A stretch of DNA of 8,507 nucleotides, taken from Phycisphaerae bacterium (GTDB lineage Bacteria > Planctomycetota > Phycisphaerae > Sedimentisphaerales > UBA12454). Both the position numbers and the translations under genes were made by a program. Of the stretch, positions 1 through 7,406 are shown piece by piece. Positions within the stretch are counted from its first letter, which is position 1; every line of letters begins with the position of its first letter. The notes below the pieces were generated by a model, which searched no databases, was not told the DNA's origin, and worked only from the letters and a program-made list of their open reading frames with translations. The stretch is taken from NCBI GenBank assembly GCA_028712345.1, contig JAQTQF010000065.1, forward strand, positions 1-8,507. Reading direction: 5' to 3'.

Positions 1-774
1 GTTGCGGTAATAGCCGCGATTAAAGGCGAAGTTATCGACCCCCGTCAGGCCGGCATAGATTATCCGAAAATCGAGGTGCCCTCTGATTTTCTCGTCGATG
101 ACAATATGATTGAAAAACCACTGAGCGAAAAAGAGGCGAAGAAGGTAAAAGTCCTTCGCGGCTCTACTATCGTCGTTCCGGAAGCGGCAAAAAAACTGCC
201 CGACGATTTAAACGGCAAAGTACTTCTCAAGTGTTCCGACAAAATCACTACCGACCATATTATGCCTGCCGGTGCGTTTTTGAAATACCGCTCCAATGTT
301 CCGCAGTATTCAAAATATGTATTTAACTGCTTCAATGAGCCGGACGAGGACAGCTTCGCGCAAAGAGCGCTTGCGCTTAAAGAAAAAGGCATAGCGGGAA
401 TCGTCGTCGCGGGCGAAAGCTACGGTCAGGGTTCATCGCGAGAACACGCCGCGCTTTGCCCGATGTATTTAGGCGTAAAAATGATTATCGCAAAGAGCAT
501 CGAGCGAATCCACAAGGCCAATCTTATCAATTTCTGCCTGCTTCCGGCCGAATTTGAAAACCCGGCCGATTATGAAAAGGTAAACGCGCACGATATACTC
601 GAGGTCAAAAATCTCAATGCTGCGATAGAATCTGCGGACAGTATTACCGTAACCGATAAGACAAGCGGATTTGAATTTAAATGCAAATTAAACCTTTCGC
701 CGAGGGACAGAGAAATTCTCCTTGCCGGCGGACTGCTGAATTACACGAAAAAAGAAAACGGTGATTTTAAATGA
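1..774 (+). CDS. Aconitate hydratase, C-terminal part (5'-truncated by window edge)
   Basis: This is the C-terminal 257 residues of an aconitase, which interconverts citrate and isocitrate through cis-aconitate in the TCA cycle in the cytoplasm. The frame is open from base 1, so the gene starts upstream; the GTG at 76 is an internal codon. The swivel domain is clear: DKITTDHIMPAG at window residues 80-91, then R97 in KYRSN (equivalent to Arg580 of mitochondrial aconitase) and GQGSSREHAAL at 142-152, whose S145, S146 and R147 correspond to the substrate-binding Ser642, Ser643 and Arg644. The [4Fe-4S]-binding cysteines lie in the missing N-terminal part. The wording around GSSREHAALCPMYLG and IHKANLINF resembles the short (about 650-residue) bacterial/archaeal aconitase type rather than the 890-residue AcnA; this is a family impression. 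The stop codon overlaps the start of the methyltransferase gene in an ATGA. Confidence 0.95.
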   Translation, partial: VAVIAAIKGEVIDPRQAGIDYPKIEVPSDFLVDDNMIEKPLSEKEAKKVKVLRGSTIVVPEAAKKLPDDLNGKVLLKCSDKITTDHIMPAGAFLKYRSNVPQYSKYVFNCFNEPDEDSFAQRALALKEKGIAGIVVAGESYGQGSSREHAALCPMYLGVKMIIAKSIERIHKANLINFCLLPAEFENPADYEKVNAHDILEVKNLNAAIESADSITVTDKTSGFEFKCKLNLSPRDREILLAGGLLNYTKKENGDFK

Positions 775-1736
775 GAACTTTATTTAAAGAGCAAACTGTT
801 CATATCGAAAAGGTATTTACTCCCGAAGCGGATATTATTCTATATGACGGTAATTGCGAAGATTTCATCACTCAATTGCCGGACAAGTCAATTAAACTCG
901 TAATTACATCTCCACCATATAATGTGGGAAAAATTTATGAACAAACAATCGCCCTTGAGGAATATCTGCAAAGTTTGGAATCTGTAATTTCGGGCTTAGT
1001 CAGAGTTCTTGCTGATGACGGCAGTATCTGCTGGCAGGTCGGTAATTATGTGGATAACGGAGAAGTTTTTCCGCTCGACATTTATTTTTACCGGATATTT
1101 AAAAAATTCGGACTGAGCCTGAGAAACCGAATAATCTGGTATTTTAATCACGGATTGCACGCCTCGAAACGCTTTTCAGGAAGATATGAAACTATCTTGT
1201 GGTTTACAAAAACAGACAATTATACTTTCAATCTCGATGCAGTTAGAGTCCCTTCAAAATATCCGGGCAAAAGACACTTCAAAGGCCCTAAAAAAGGCTT
1301 GCCGTCCTGCAATCCAAACGGTAAGAACCCTTCCGATATATGGGAAATAATTTCGCAAGATTGGAAAAAACTGGTTTGGGACATTCCAAATGTCAAAGCC
1401 AATCATCCAGAAAAAACCGCACATCCGTGCCAATTTCCTATCGAACTCGTTGAAAGATGCGTTTTGGCGCTAACAAACGAAAATGACAGGGTTTTTGATC
1501 CGTTTCTTGGGTCGGGTTCTTCCGTAATTGCAGCAATAATGCACAATCGAAAAGCTCTTGGCTGTGATAAAGAACCGGAATATATTAAATTGACCTGTGA
1601 TAGAATCAAATCATACCGTAAAGGCAATCTAAAAATCAGGCCGCTTGGCAAACCTGTTTACAAACCAACAGGCAGAGAGAAAGTCTCTATGATACCTGAA
1701 GAGTGGTTAAAAACCAAAAAGGAAGGATTGTTCTAA
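771..1736 (+). CDS. Type II site-specific DNA methyltransferase, probably N4-cytosine, beta-type motif order
   Basis: A 321-residue SAM-dependent DNA methyltransferase. The catalytic motif IV is TSPPY at residues 46-50, and the SAM-binding motif I, FDPFLGSG, is at 242-249. Motif IV thus precedes motif I with the target-recognition region (about 150-210) between them, which is the beta-class order. A motif X-like stretch, KTAHPCQFP, lies just before motif I. SPPY is typical of N4-cytosine enzymes, whereas N6-adenine enzymes usually have D/NPPY. BglII-type systems are known to use an N4-cytosine methylase, which agrees with the endonuclease encoded next. Exact specificity cannot be read from the sequence; a GATC-centred site is inferred from the partner. 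The ATG at 771 overlaps the aconitase stop, with a modest ribosome site GGTGA at 760-764. The gene is visibly more AT-rich than hypD or lysA, consistent with acquisition. The only GATC in the window lies in its motif I codons. Confidence 0.93.
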   Translation: MRTLFKEQTVHIEKVFTPEADIILYDGNCEDFITQLPDKSIKLVITSPPYNVGKIYEQTIALEEYLQSLESVISGLVRVLADDGSICWQVGNYVDNGEVFPLDIYFYRIFKKFGLSLRNRIIWYFNHGLHASKRFSGRYETILWFTKTDNYTFNLDAVRVPSKYPGKRHFKGPKKGLPSCNPNGKNPSDIWEIISQDWKKLVWDIPNVKANHPEKTAHPCQFPIELVERCVLALTNENDRVFDPFLGSGSSVIAAIMHNRKALGCDKEPEYIKLTCDRIKSYRKGNLKIRPLGKPVYKPTGREKVSMIPEEWLKTKKEGLF

Positions 1737-1738
1737 TG
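1721..1738 (+). promoter_or_regulatory. Ribosome binding site and TAATG stop/start coupling for the endonuclease
   Basis: GGAAGG at 1721-1726 sits nine bases before ATG 1736, and the methylase stop TAA (1734-1736) shares its last base with that ATG. This fixes the endonuclease start and means it is translated after the methylase on the same message, an order that would favour protection before cutting. Confidence 0.7.
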
Positions 1739-2311
1739 ATAATCGCCGGCAGATACTCATTTAACAAAGGACTTGAAATAATTCAAAGAGACTACAAAAA
1801 TTTGTTGAAAGAAATATCTTATATCATTGGTACTATAGATGCTGGAAAATGCAAGAAGAAGAAAAGCCTTGAAAAAACCATGCCTGGCAGGTTGCTTTAC
1901 AGTCCCAAGGATTTAAATTCCGCTTTTAAAAGAGAATTTGAACAGGTCGGGTGGCAAAAACAAAAAGTCAATTGCGAATACTCTAATGCCTTCTATGAGA
2001 AAAACTACAAGGCACAATCCATGAACAGCGGCGCTTTTAGGGAGATGGATTTCCTTAAAAACAACCTTGGCGTTGAAGTGCAATTCGGCAAATACGCCTT
2101 TATGGTTTATAATGTCTGTGCCAAAATGACAATATTCCATAATTTGGGTTATATAAACGCAGGCGTCGAAATTGTCCCCGTCAAAAAATTTGCAGATGAG
2201 ATGTCAACAGGGGTCTCTTATTTCGAACAATTCGTCTGGGATTTACAGCACAGAGGCGTTTCAAATATCGACATTCCAGTTTTGATTCTGGGTATAGACA
2301 AATCAAAATGA
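1736..2311 (+). CDS. Type II restriction endonuclease, BstYI/BglII family
   Basis: A 191-residue protein that I recognise as a relative of BstYI (cuts RGATCY) and, more distantly, BglII (AGATCT). The active site matches the BglII arrangement D-x8-E-x-Q: D105, E114 and Q116, in the context VEVQFGKYAF. Other BstYI-like stretches are IDAGKC near 34-39, SLEKT then LYSPKDLNSAF near 44-64, and GVEIVP followed by EMSTGVSYFE near 143-164. Length is close to BstYI (about 200 residues). I chose ATG 1736 over an upstream in-frame GTG at 1703: it has GGAAGG at 1721-1726 nine bases before it, it overlaps the methylase stop by one base (TAATG), and the protein then begins like BstYI. The upstream GTG lies inside the methylase gene. 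The REase stop overlaps the next gene's start as ATGA. Recognition of RGATCY or a related GATC site is inferred from homology remembered, not searched. No controller (C) gene is present. Confidence 0.88.
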   Translation: MIIAGRYSFNKGLEIIQRDYKNLLKEISYIIGTIDAGKCKKKKSLEKTMPGRLLYSPKDLNSAFKREFEQVGWQKQKVNCEYSNAFYEKNYKAQSMNSGAFREMDFLKNNLGVEVQFGKYAFMVYNVCAKMTIFHNLGYINAGVEIVPVKKFADEMSTGVSYFEQFVWDLQHRGVSNIDIPVLILGIDKSK

Positions 2312-2829
2312 ACCAAAAGACCGTAGCGATTTTCGGAACAAGCAAGGCAAAAGAAGGAGACAAGAATTTTGAGTTGGCTCTGGAGTTGGGCAGACTTTGT
2401 GCCGAAGCGGGTTTTACAATCGTCAACGGCGGCTACGGCGGAACAATGCTGGCCGCTGCAAAAGGCGTAAAGCAGGCCAGCGGCAGGACTATAGGAATCA
2501 CCTGCTCGGCCTTCGGCAGAAAGGGGCCTAACGAATTTATCACCGAAGAGGTCCGGACGGAAAACCTTACCCGGCGGCTCGAAAAACTGATAGAACTCGG
2601 CGATGCTTATATAGTCCTCCCGGGCGGAACCGGGACATTGCTCGAGCTTGCCGAAATCTGGGAACTGACAAACAAAGGCTTTGTAAATCCGGCAAAACCT
2701 ATTATACTATTAACTGATTTTTTTGGGCCGTTAGTTGACATTATTGCTGCCGAAGATGCGCCAGGTGCAGGTTTAATCAGCCAGGCAGATACGCCCAGGC
2801 AGGTTATTGAAATTTTAAGTAAAATATAA
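2308..2829 (+). CDS. LOG/SLOG-family Rossmann-fold protein (nucleotide phosphoribohydrolase-like)
   Basis: A 173-residue single-domain protein of the LOG ("lysine decarboxylase-like", TIGR00725/TIGR00730-type) superfamily. Visible motifs are an N-terminal beta-strand AIFGTS at 7-12, the GGYGGTM turn at 41-47, an arginine-bearing helix ENLTRRLEKL at 85-94 and the family signature PGGTGTLLE at 105-113. LOG enzymes cleave nucleoside 5'-monophosphates, releasing ribose 5-phosphate and free base (cytokinin activation in plants, purine nucleotide turnover in bacteria). The Arg and the PGGxGTxxE Glu that LOG catalysis needs appear to be present, so activity is plausible but the substrate is unknown. 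Its start overlaps the endonuclease stop (ATGA, 2308-2311), and no strong ribosome site precedes it, suggesting coupled translation. It may have followed aconitase directly before the restriction pair arrived, or may have travelled with that pair; the sequence alone does not decide. Confidence 0.87.
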   Translation: MNQKTVAIFGTSKAKEGDKNFELALELGRLCAEAGFTIVNGGYGGTMLAAAKGVKQASGRTIGITCSAFGRKGPNEFITEEVRTENLTRRLEKLIELGDAYIVLPGGTGTLLELAEIWELTNKGFVNPAKPIILLTDFFGPLVDIIAAEDAPGAGLISQADTPRQVIEILSKI

Positions 2830-2849
2830 AATAGCGGGATAGCTTTGTA

Positions 2850-3614
2850 ATGAAAAAGACTATATCGGCAATTCTGGTTTTGAGCTTTTCTATAAGCATT
2901 GCGTCGGGTGCGATTCTGCCGAGAAAAACTCCCCCTCTACGGGACGGTTTCGTTATCGATGGTGTTGACGGCAAAGTTTCATCACAAGACGAGAAGTGGT
3001 TTTTTCAGACCTTTGAGCCGCTTACCGACGACAAAGGAACGCTTGCCGCCGAGGCAAAGGTCGAGTTTCTACCATCGAGCACGCTCGAAAAATTCGCTTC
3101 AGTCGCGTCAGGCGAAAATAAAAGTTTCCGCATTTGGGGAAAATTCACGAAATATCAAAATACTAATTACATATACATCACATATTATTTGCCGGTAACC
3201 GAACCGAATATTCCGGAACAAGCCGCTGAAGATGCCAACGACCTGAATGAGGAAAAAATCATTCCAGATGATGTATTGGCATTGCTGAGTCCAAAAAGAA
3301 CGATAAATCTTGCTGAGCTGAAAAAACCGCTGGCAAATGTATCCGACGGTGTGGTAGCTGACAGAACCGGTTTTGTAAGAGAAACTAAAGACGGTTTTTA
3401 TTTTGACTTCGACGCACTGGGCAGAAACATCGACAAATTGAGTCTGCCGCTTCTCGGCTGCGAGGTCCTTGATATTATGGCCAACCAACAGAAAGCGTCT
3501 GCTGACCCTTTGCGATTCAAAATTTCCGCTATCGCTACAAGCTATAAAGACAAAAACTACCTGCTGCTCCAGCGGGCAACAAGAACTTACAGCCACGGTA
3601 ATTTTGCCAAATAA
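2850..3614 (+). CDS. Secreted protein of unknown function with duplicated domain
   Basis: I do not recognise a named family for this 254-residue protein. It opens with a signal peptide: MKK, a hydrophobic core at about residues 4-18, then IASGA with likely cleavage near residue 20, so it should be exported to the periplasm or an equivalent compartment. No second membrane segment and no lipobox cysteine are visible. An internal repeat is apparent: FRIWGKFTKYQNTNYI (93-108) aligns without gaps to FKISAIATSYKDKNYL (223-238), each a pair of predicted beta-strands around a Y-x3-NY core. Each unit is preceded by a GFV-containing stretch (33-36 and 174-177). An acidic linker (about 120-145) joins the halves. 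A weak GGGA lies 10 bases before ATG 2850. It is 20 bases after the LOG gene and 6 before hisD, so it is probably cotranscribed with both. Confidence 0.8.
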   Translation: MKKTISAILVLSFSISIASGAILPRKTPPLRDGFVIDGVDGKVSSQDEKWFFQTFEPLTDDKGTLAAEAKVEFLPSSTLEKFASVASGENKSFRIWGKFTKYQNTNYIYITYYLPVTEPNIPEQAAEDANDLNEEKIIPDDVLALLSPKRTINLAELKKPLANVSDGVVADRTGFVRETKDGFYFDFDALGRNIDKLSLPLLGCEVLDIMANQQKASADPLRFKISAIATSYKDKNYLLLQRATRTYSHGNFAK

Positions 3615-3620
3615 ATAATT

Positions 3621-4955
3621 ATGAAAAAAGATTTACAGAAAATATTGCTCACTGCAGATTCTGCGGATTTCACAAAGAGTTTGTCCGCTCTGCGAAAAAA
3701 TTCCGGCGGTATCGCAGCTTTTGACGCATTCAGCGCCGAAGGCAAAAAGGCTGCCCAAATCATCCGCGATGTAACCAAACAAGGCGATAAAGCTGTCAGC
3801 AGATATACGCAGGCCTTCGACAAGGTTCGACTAACTCCAGCACAATTCAAAATAAGCGCCGGGGAACTTAAAGCGGCACACAAAAATATCGATAAAAAAC
3901 TTCTCGCCTCAATCCGTCAGGCAATAGCAAATGTAAAAAAGTATCAGCAGAATATATTTATCGGCAAAAACAAATCTTTCGGCAGTACCGGCATAAAATA
4001 TTCACCGATAAACCGTATTGGTATTTGCATCCCCGGCGCCTCTGCCCCCCTGCCCTCGACAGTGATTATGACCGCTGTTCCCGCTCAAGTTGCAGGCGTT
4101 AAGGAAATAGCCGTTATTTCACCGCCCCGGTACAACGATAGCATACATCCGACTATTTTAGCCGCTTGCTATGAACTTGGAATTACAGAAGTTTATCGTA
4201 TCGGCGGTGTACAGGCCATAGCAGCAATCAGTGCAGGCACAAAAACAATCAAAGCTGTCGATATGATTGCAGGCCCCGGAAATCAGTGGGTCTCGACAGC
4301 AAAGAAAATGGTTTACGGAAAAGTTAAAATTGACTCCATTGCGGGACCGAGTGAAGTTTTGATAATCGCAGATAAAAACAGCAATCCCGCCTATTTAGCC
4401 GCTGATATGCTCAGTCAGGCCGAACATTCGCCGGGAAGTGCGCTGCTTTTTACTGATTCAAAAAAACTGGCCAAAAAAGTCCTCGGCGAAATTGAAAAAC
4501 AAGTCATCCATCTGCCTCGCTGCCGCCAAACAATACAGTGTTTGAAACGATACAGCGCTGTTGTAACATTTAAGAATCTTCAGCAGTGTATAGAATGGGC
4601 GAATGAATTTGCTACAGAACATCTTGAAATTCAGTGCGGGAAAAACAGCAGAAAAGTCGCAGGCAAAATTGTAAATGCCGGTGCGATATTCATCAGCGAA
4701 TACTCTCCCGTGGCCGTCGGCGACTATTTTGCCGGCCCAAGTCATACTCTGCCGACAGGAGGCTGTGCAAGGTTTTCAAGTGCATTGACAAGCAATGACT
4801 TTATAAAATCCACAAGCATTATCGAGTACAAAAAGGATATGCTCAAAAATAGCGCAGATGACATTGTTCGGCTCGCTGATGCTGAAGGCCTTGGCGCTCA
4901 CGCCAATAGCGTAAAAATAAGATTTCATCAAAAAGCAGGACAGAAGACTGATTAA
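3621..4955 (+). CDS. hisD: Histidinol dehydrogenase
   Basis: A full-length 444-residue HisD, the zinc enzyme that oxidises L-histidinol to L-histidine in two NAD-dependent steps, the end of histidine synthesis. The functional residues of the family are all visible: zinc ligands Q266 and H269 in SQAEHS, D368 in VGDYFAGPSH, H427 in EGLGAHANSV, and the catalytic pair E333-H334 in ATEHLE. The NAD/substrate region RIGGVQAIAA (193-202) and IAGPGNQWV (216-224) are also present. Length matches the usual 430-440 residues. ATG 3621 gives the usual N-terminus, although the sequence before it is AT-rich with no clear ribosome site, so translation may depend on the gene six bases upstream. No other his genes are in the window; hypD begins two bases after its stop. 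Confidence 0.97.
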   Translation: MKKDLQKILLTADSADFTKSLSALRKNSGGIAAFDAFSAEGKKAAQIIRDVTKQGDKAVSRYTQAFDKVRLTPAQFKISAGELKAAHKNIDKKLLASIRQAIANVKKYQQNIFIGKNKSFGSTGIKYSPINRIGICIPGASAPLPSTVIMTAVPAQVAGVKEIAVISPPRYNDSIHPTILAACYELGITEVYRIGGVQAIAAISAGTKTIKAVDMIAGPGNQWVSTAKKMVYGKVKIDSIAGPSEVLIIADKNSNPAYLAADMLSQAEHSPGSALLFTDSKKLAKKVLGEIEKQVIHLPRCRQTIQCLKRYSAVVTFKNLQQCIEWANEFATEHLEIQCGKNSRKVAGKIVNAGAIFISEYSPVAVGDYFAGPSHTLPTGGCARFSSALTSNDFIKSTSIIEYKKDMLKNSADDIVRLADAEGLGAHANSVKIRFHQKAGQKTD

Positions 4956-4957
4956 AA

Positions 4958-6040
4958 ATGCTCGAAAGAATCAATAGAGCTTATAAGCAGATTGCAAGGG
5001 CAAACCAGGTCCTCGGCCGAAGAATAAATGTGATGGAAGTTTGCGGTACGCACACGGCAAGCATTTTTCGCGCCGGCCTTCGGGACGCTCTGCCGGACTG
5101 CCTCAAACTGCTCAGCGGCCCCGGCTGTCCCCTCTGCGTTACCGAGCAGGGTTATATTGACGCTGTTCTTTCGCTTGCCGAAAGAAACGACATAATCATC
5201 GCCGTCTGCAATGATATGATTCGCATCCCAGGCAAAAGCGGCTCGCTTGAACAAAAAATCGAAAAGGGCAATGTAAAAACTATTTCGGCTGCGAATGATG
5301 TTTTGAACATAGCTAAACAAATGCCTGATAAGAAAGTTTTTTTCGCCGCTATAGGGTTTGAGAATGCTGCTATTGAAACTGCCGCTCTTGCTAACGAGAC
5401 AATGAATTGGGGAATTAAAAATCTTTTCATCTTCAGCAGCCACAAACTTCTTGCCCCGGCGATGGAAAAACTGCTGACCGAAAAAAACCCCAACATTGAT
5501 GCCTTTATCTGCCCAGGCCATATCAGCGTTATAACAGGCTCTGATGCCTATAAACCAATAATCGAAAAATTTAAAAAGCCCTGCGTAATTTCCGGTTTTG
5601 AGCCGATGCAGATTATTGTCGCCATTTCCGAAATCTGCCGTCAGCTCGCCGATGGCGAATCAGATATCGTTTCTTTTTACGATTCAGTTGTAACACCGCA
5701 AGGCGATGAAATCGCTCAAAAAACAATAAACGAAAATTTCGACATCGTTGACGGCTGCTGGCAAGGTCTTGGCAAAATTGCCAGGAGTACACTTAAACTC
5801 AAAGAAAAGTTCAGCTCTCTCGATGCTGAAAAACAACTCGGCATCCAGATTACAGCCCGGCAGGATATTACCGGCTGCCGCGGCAACGAGGTGCTTTGCG
5901 GCCTGATTGACCCGGTCGAATGCAGCCTGTTTGCAAATCCCTGTACACCTGACACCCCCCTCGGCCCCTGTATGGCCGACAGTCACGGCGCTTGTGCCGC
6001 CTGCTACAAATATAACAACAGAAAAAGGCAAAACTATTGA
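4958..6040 (+). CDS. hypD: [NiFe]-hydrogenase maturation factor HypD
   Basis: A 360-residue HypD, the iron-sulfur scaffold that with HypC assembles the Fe(CN)2CO group of [NiFe]-hydrogenases, using cyanide delivered by HypE/HypF. Signature motifs are VCGTHT (28-33), GPGCPLC (54-60, with C57 and C60), GFENAA (133-138), CPGHIS (185-190), SGFEP (212-216) and the cysteine-rich C-terminus (C307, C314, C322, C329, C338, C346, C349) including CTPDTPLGPCM and HGACAACYKY. In many HypD proteins the C-terminal motif reads CRCGxVLRG; here it is CRGNEVLCG, so the second cysteine is replaced and another appears seven residues after C307, a change that may matter for cluster binding. Length is normal. It starts two bases after hisD with only a distant AGGA (4937-4940). 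No hypA, B, C, E, F or hydrogenase gene is in the window. Confidence 0.95.
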   Translation: MLERINRAYKQIARANQVLGRRINVMEVCGTHTASIFRAGLRDALPDCLKLLSGPGCPLCVTEQGYIDAVLSLAERNDIIIAVCNDMIRIPGKSGSLEQKIEKGNVKTISAANDVLNIAKQMPDKKVFFAAIGFENAAIETAALANETMNWGIKNLFIFSSHKLLAPAMEKLLTEKNPNIDAFICPGHISVITGSDAYKPIIEKFKKPCVISGFEPMQIIVAISEICRQLADGESDIVSFYDSVVTPQGDEIAQKTINENFDIVDGCWQGLGKIARSTLKLKEKFSSLDAEKQLGIQITARQDITGCRGNEVLCGLIDPVECSLFANPCTPDTPLGPCMADSHGACAACYKYNNRKRQNY

Positions 6041-6062
6041 TAACCGAAAAAATGAAAAAACC

Positions 6063-6078
6063 GGAGTAAGCTTAAATG
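6063..6078 (+). promoter_or_regulatory. Ribosome binding site of lysA
   Basis: GGAG at 6063-6066 lies nine bases before ATG 6076. Unlike hisD and hypD, lysA has a good ribosome site of its own, in the 35-base gap after hypD. Confidence 0.6.
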
Positions 6079-7353
6079 GATTCTTTTAACTATAAAAACG
6101 GAAAGTTGTTCGCCGAAGATGTTGACCTCGCGAAAATCGCCGCCTCCGTCGGCACGCCGGTCTATATTTACAGCAAAGCAACTATTCTTGACCACTTCGA
6201 AAAAACAAAAAAAGCCTATTCAAAACTCGATACGACAATCTGCTATTCAATCAAGGCCTGCGGCAACATAAATATCTTAAAAATCCTCGCCGAAGCCGGA
6301 AGCGGCTTTGACATCGTCAGCGGCGGCGAGCTTTTTCGCGCGCAACAGGCCGGAGCCGATATTAAAAAAACCGTTTACGCAGGCGTCGGCAAAACTGATA
6401 CCGAAATAATCTCCGCCCTTAAAGCAGGCATAGGCTATTTCAATATCGAATCCGAAGCCGAGCTTGAACATATAATCAGGCTTGCCGAGCAGACCGGAAC
6501 AAAAGCAAAGGCCGCCCTTCGCGTCAATCCCGATGTTGACCCTAAAACTCACGCTCACATAACCACCGGCACGAAAGAAACAAAATTCGGCGTTGATATC
6601 GAGCGTGCCCAGAAAGTTTTCGAGCGATACGCAAATAACAGCTTCGTAAATCTTTGCGCAATCCATGTTCACCTCGGCTCAGGCGGAAAAACAATCGACC
6701 CTTATTGCCAGGCCGTCAAAAAAATACTGCCGCTCATCGATGCCCTTCGCAAAAAAGGTTATAGAATCGAAGCCCTTGACCTTGGCGGCGGCTACGGCGC
6801 AGATTACCGGACAGACTCGGCCCCGACAGCCGCAGATTACGCCGAAGGCATCGTCCCTCTGCTAATAGATAAAAACCTGAAACTGATACTTGAGCCGGGA
6901 AAAAGTATCGTCGCAAACGCCGGAATACTCCTGACAAAAGTTCTGTTCCTCAAACAAGGCGGCAGCAAAAAATTCGTTATCGTCGATGCCGGTATGAACG
7001 ACCTTATCCGCCCCTGCCTTTACGATGCGTTTCATTTTATCTGGCCGGCAAAAGTCAAAGAGCAATTTACTCATTTAAAACGAACCGACAAGCTCGACAT
7101 CAAAGGCCTCGAATTTGTTGATGTTGTCGGCCCGATTTGCGAAGGTGCTGATTTTTTCGCCAAAGACCGCGCCCTTCCGCCAGTCGAGCGCGGCGATTTA
7201 ATCTCCATCTTCACGGCAGGAGCCTACGGCTATACGATGGCGAGCAATTACAACGCCCGCCCCCTGCCCGCCGAGGTTCTCGTTGACGGCGATAATTTCA
7301 AAATCATCCGCAAACGACAAACTTACGAAGATATGATTTCGCTGGAAAAATAA
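6076..7353 (+). CDS. lysA: Diaminopimelate decarboxylase
   Basis: A full-length 425-residue LysA, a PLP-dependent fold-type III enzyme that decarboxylates meso-diaminopimelate to L-lysine, the last step of lysine synthesis. The PLP-binding lysine is K60 in YSIKACGN, a variant of the more common YAVKAN. Further motifs are FDIVSGGEL (78-86), HVHLGSGG (197-204), the phosphate-binding DLGGGYG (235-241), EPGKSIVANAG (273-283), DAGMNDLIRP (304-313), the substrate-specificity segment GPICEGADFFAKDR (352-365, with C355 and E356 as in LysA) and GAYGYTMASNYN (382-393). The ICEGAD element and normal length favour LysA over ornithine/arginine decarboxylases or the carboxynorspermidine enzyme. It ends the + strand gene block and is more GC-rich and regular in codon use than the restriction genes. 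Confidence 0.96.
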   Translation: MDSFNYKNGKLFAEDVDLAKIAASVGTPVYIYSKATILDHFEKTKKAYSKLDTTICYSIKACGNINILKILAEAGSGFDIVSGGELFRAQQAGADIKKTVYAGVGKTDTEIISALKAGIGYFNIESEAELEHIIRLAEQTGTKAKAALRVNPDVDPKTHAHITTGTKETKFGVDIERAQKVFERYANNSFVNLCAIHVHLGSGGKTIDPYCQAVKKILPLIDALRKKGYRIEALDLGGGYGADYRTDSAPTAADYAEGIVPLLIDKNLKLILEPGKSIVANAGILLTKVLFLKQGGSKKFVIVDAGMNDLIRPCLYDAFHFIWPAKVKEQFTHLKRTDKLDIKGLEFVDVVGPICEGADFFAKDRALPPVERGDLISIFTAGAYGYTMASNYNARPLPAEVLVDGDNFKIIRKRQTYEDMISLEK

Positions 7354-7406
7354 TATCCACACCAATAAGAAAAACATCCCTTTATAGTTATCTTTTTGTG
7401 TGTTAA

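Noticed and set aside
76..78. GTG at 76 as the start of the aconitase ORF
   Set aside because: The frame is open upstream to base 1 with aconitase-like sequence, and the motifs belong to the C-terminal domain of a larger protein, so the gene is cut by the window edge.
1703..1735. GTG at 1703 as the endonuclease start (202 residues)
   Set aside because: It lies deep in the methylase coding sequence, while ATG 1736 has a good ribosome site (GGAAGG), a TAATG overlap and a BstYI-like N-terminus.
7356..7402. Intrinsic terminator after lysA (CACAC ... GTGTG)
   Set aside because: Only five bases pair cleanly, the remainder is A/T with mismatches, and no T run follows the right arm.
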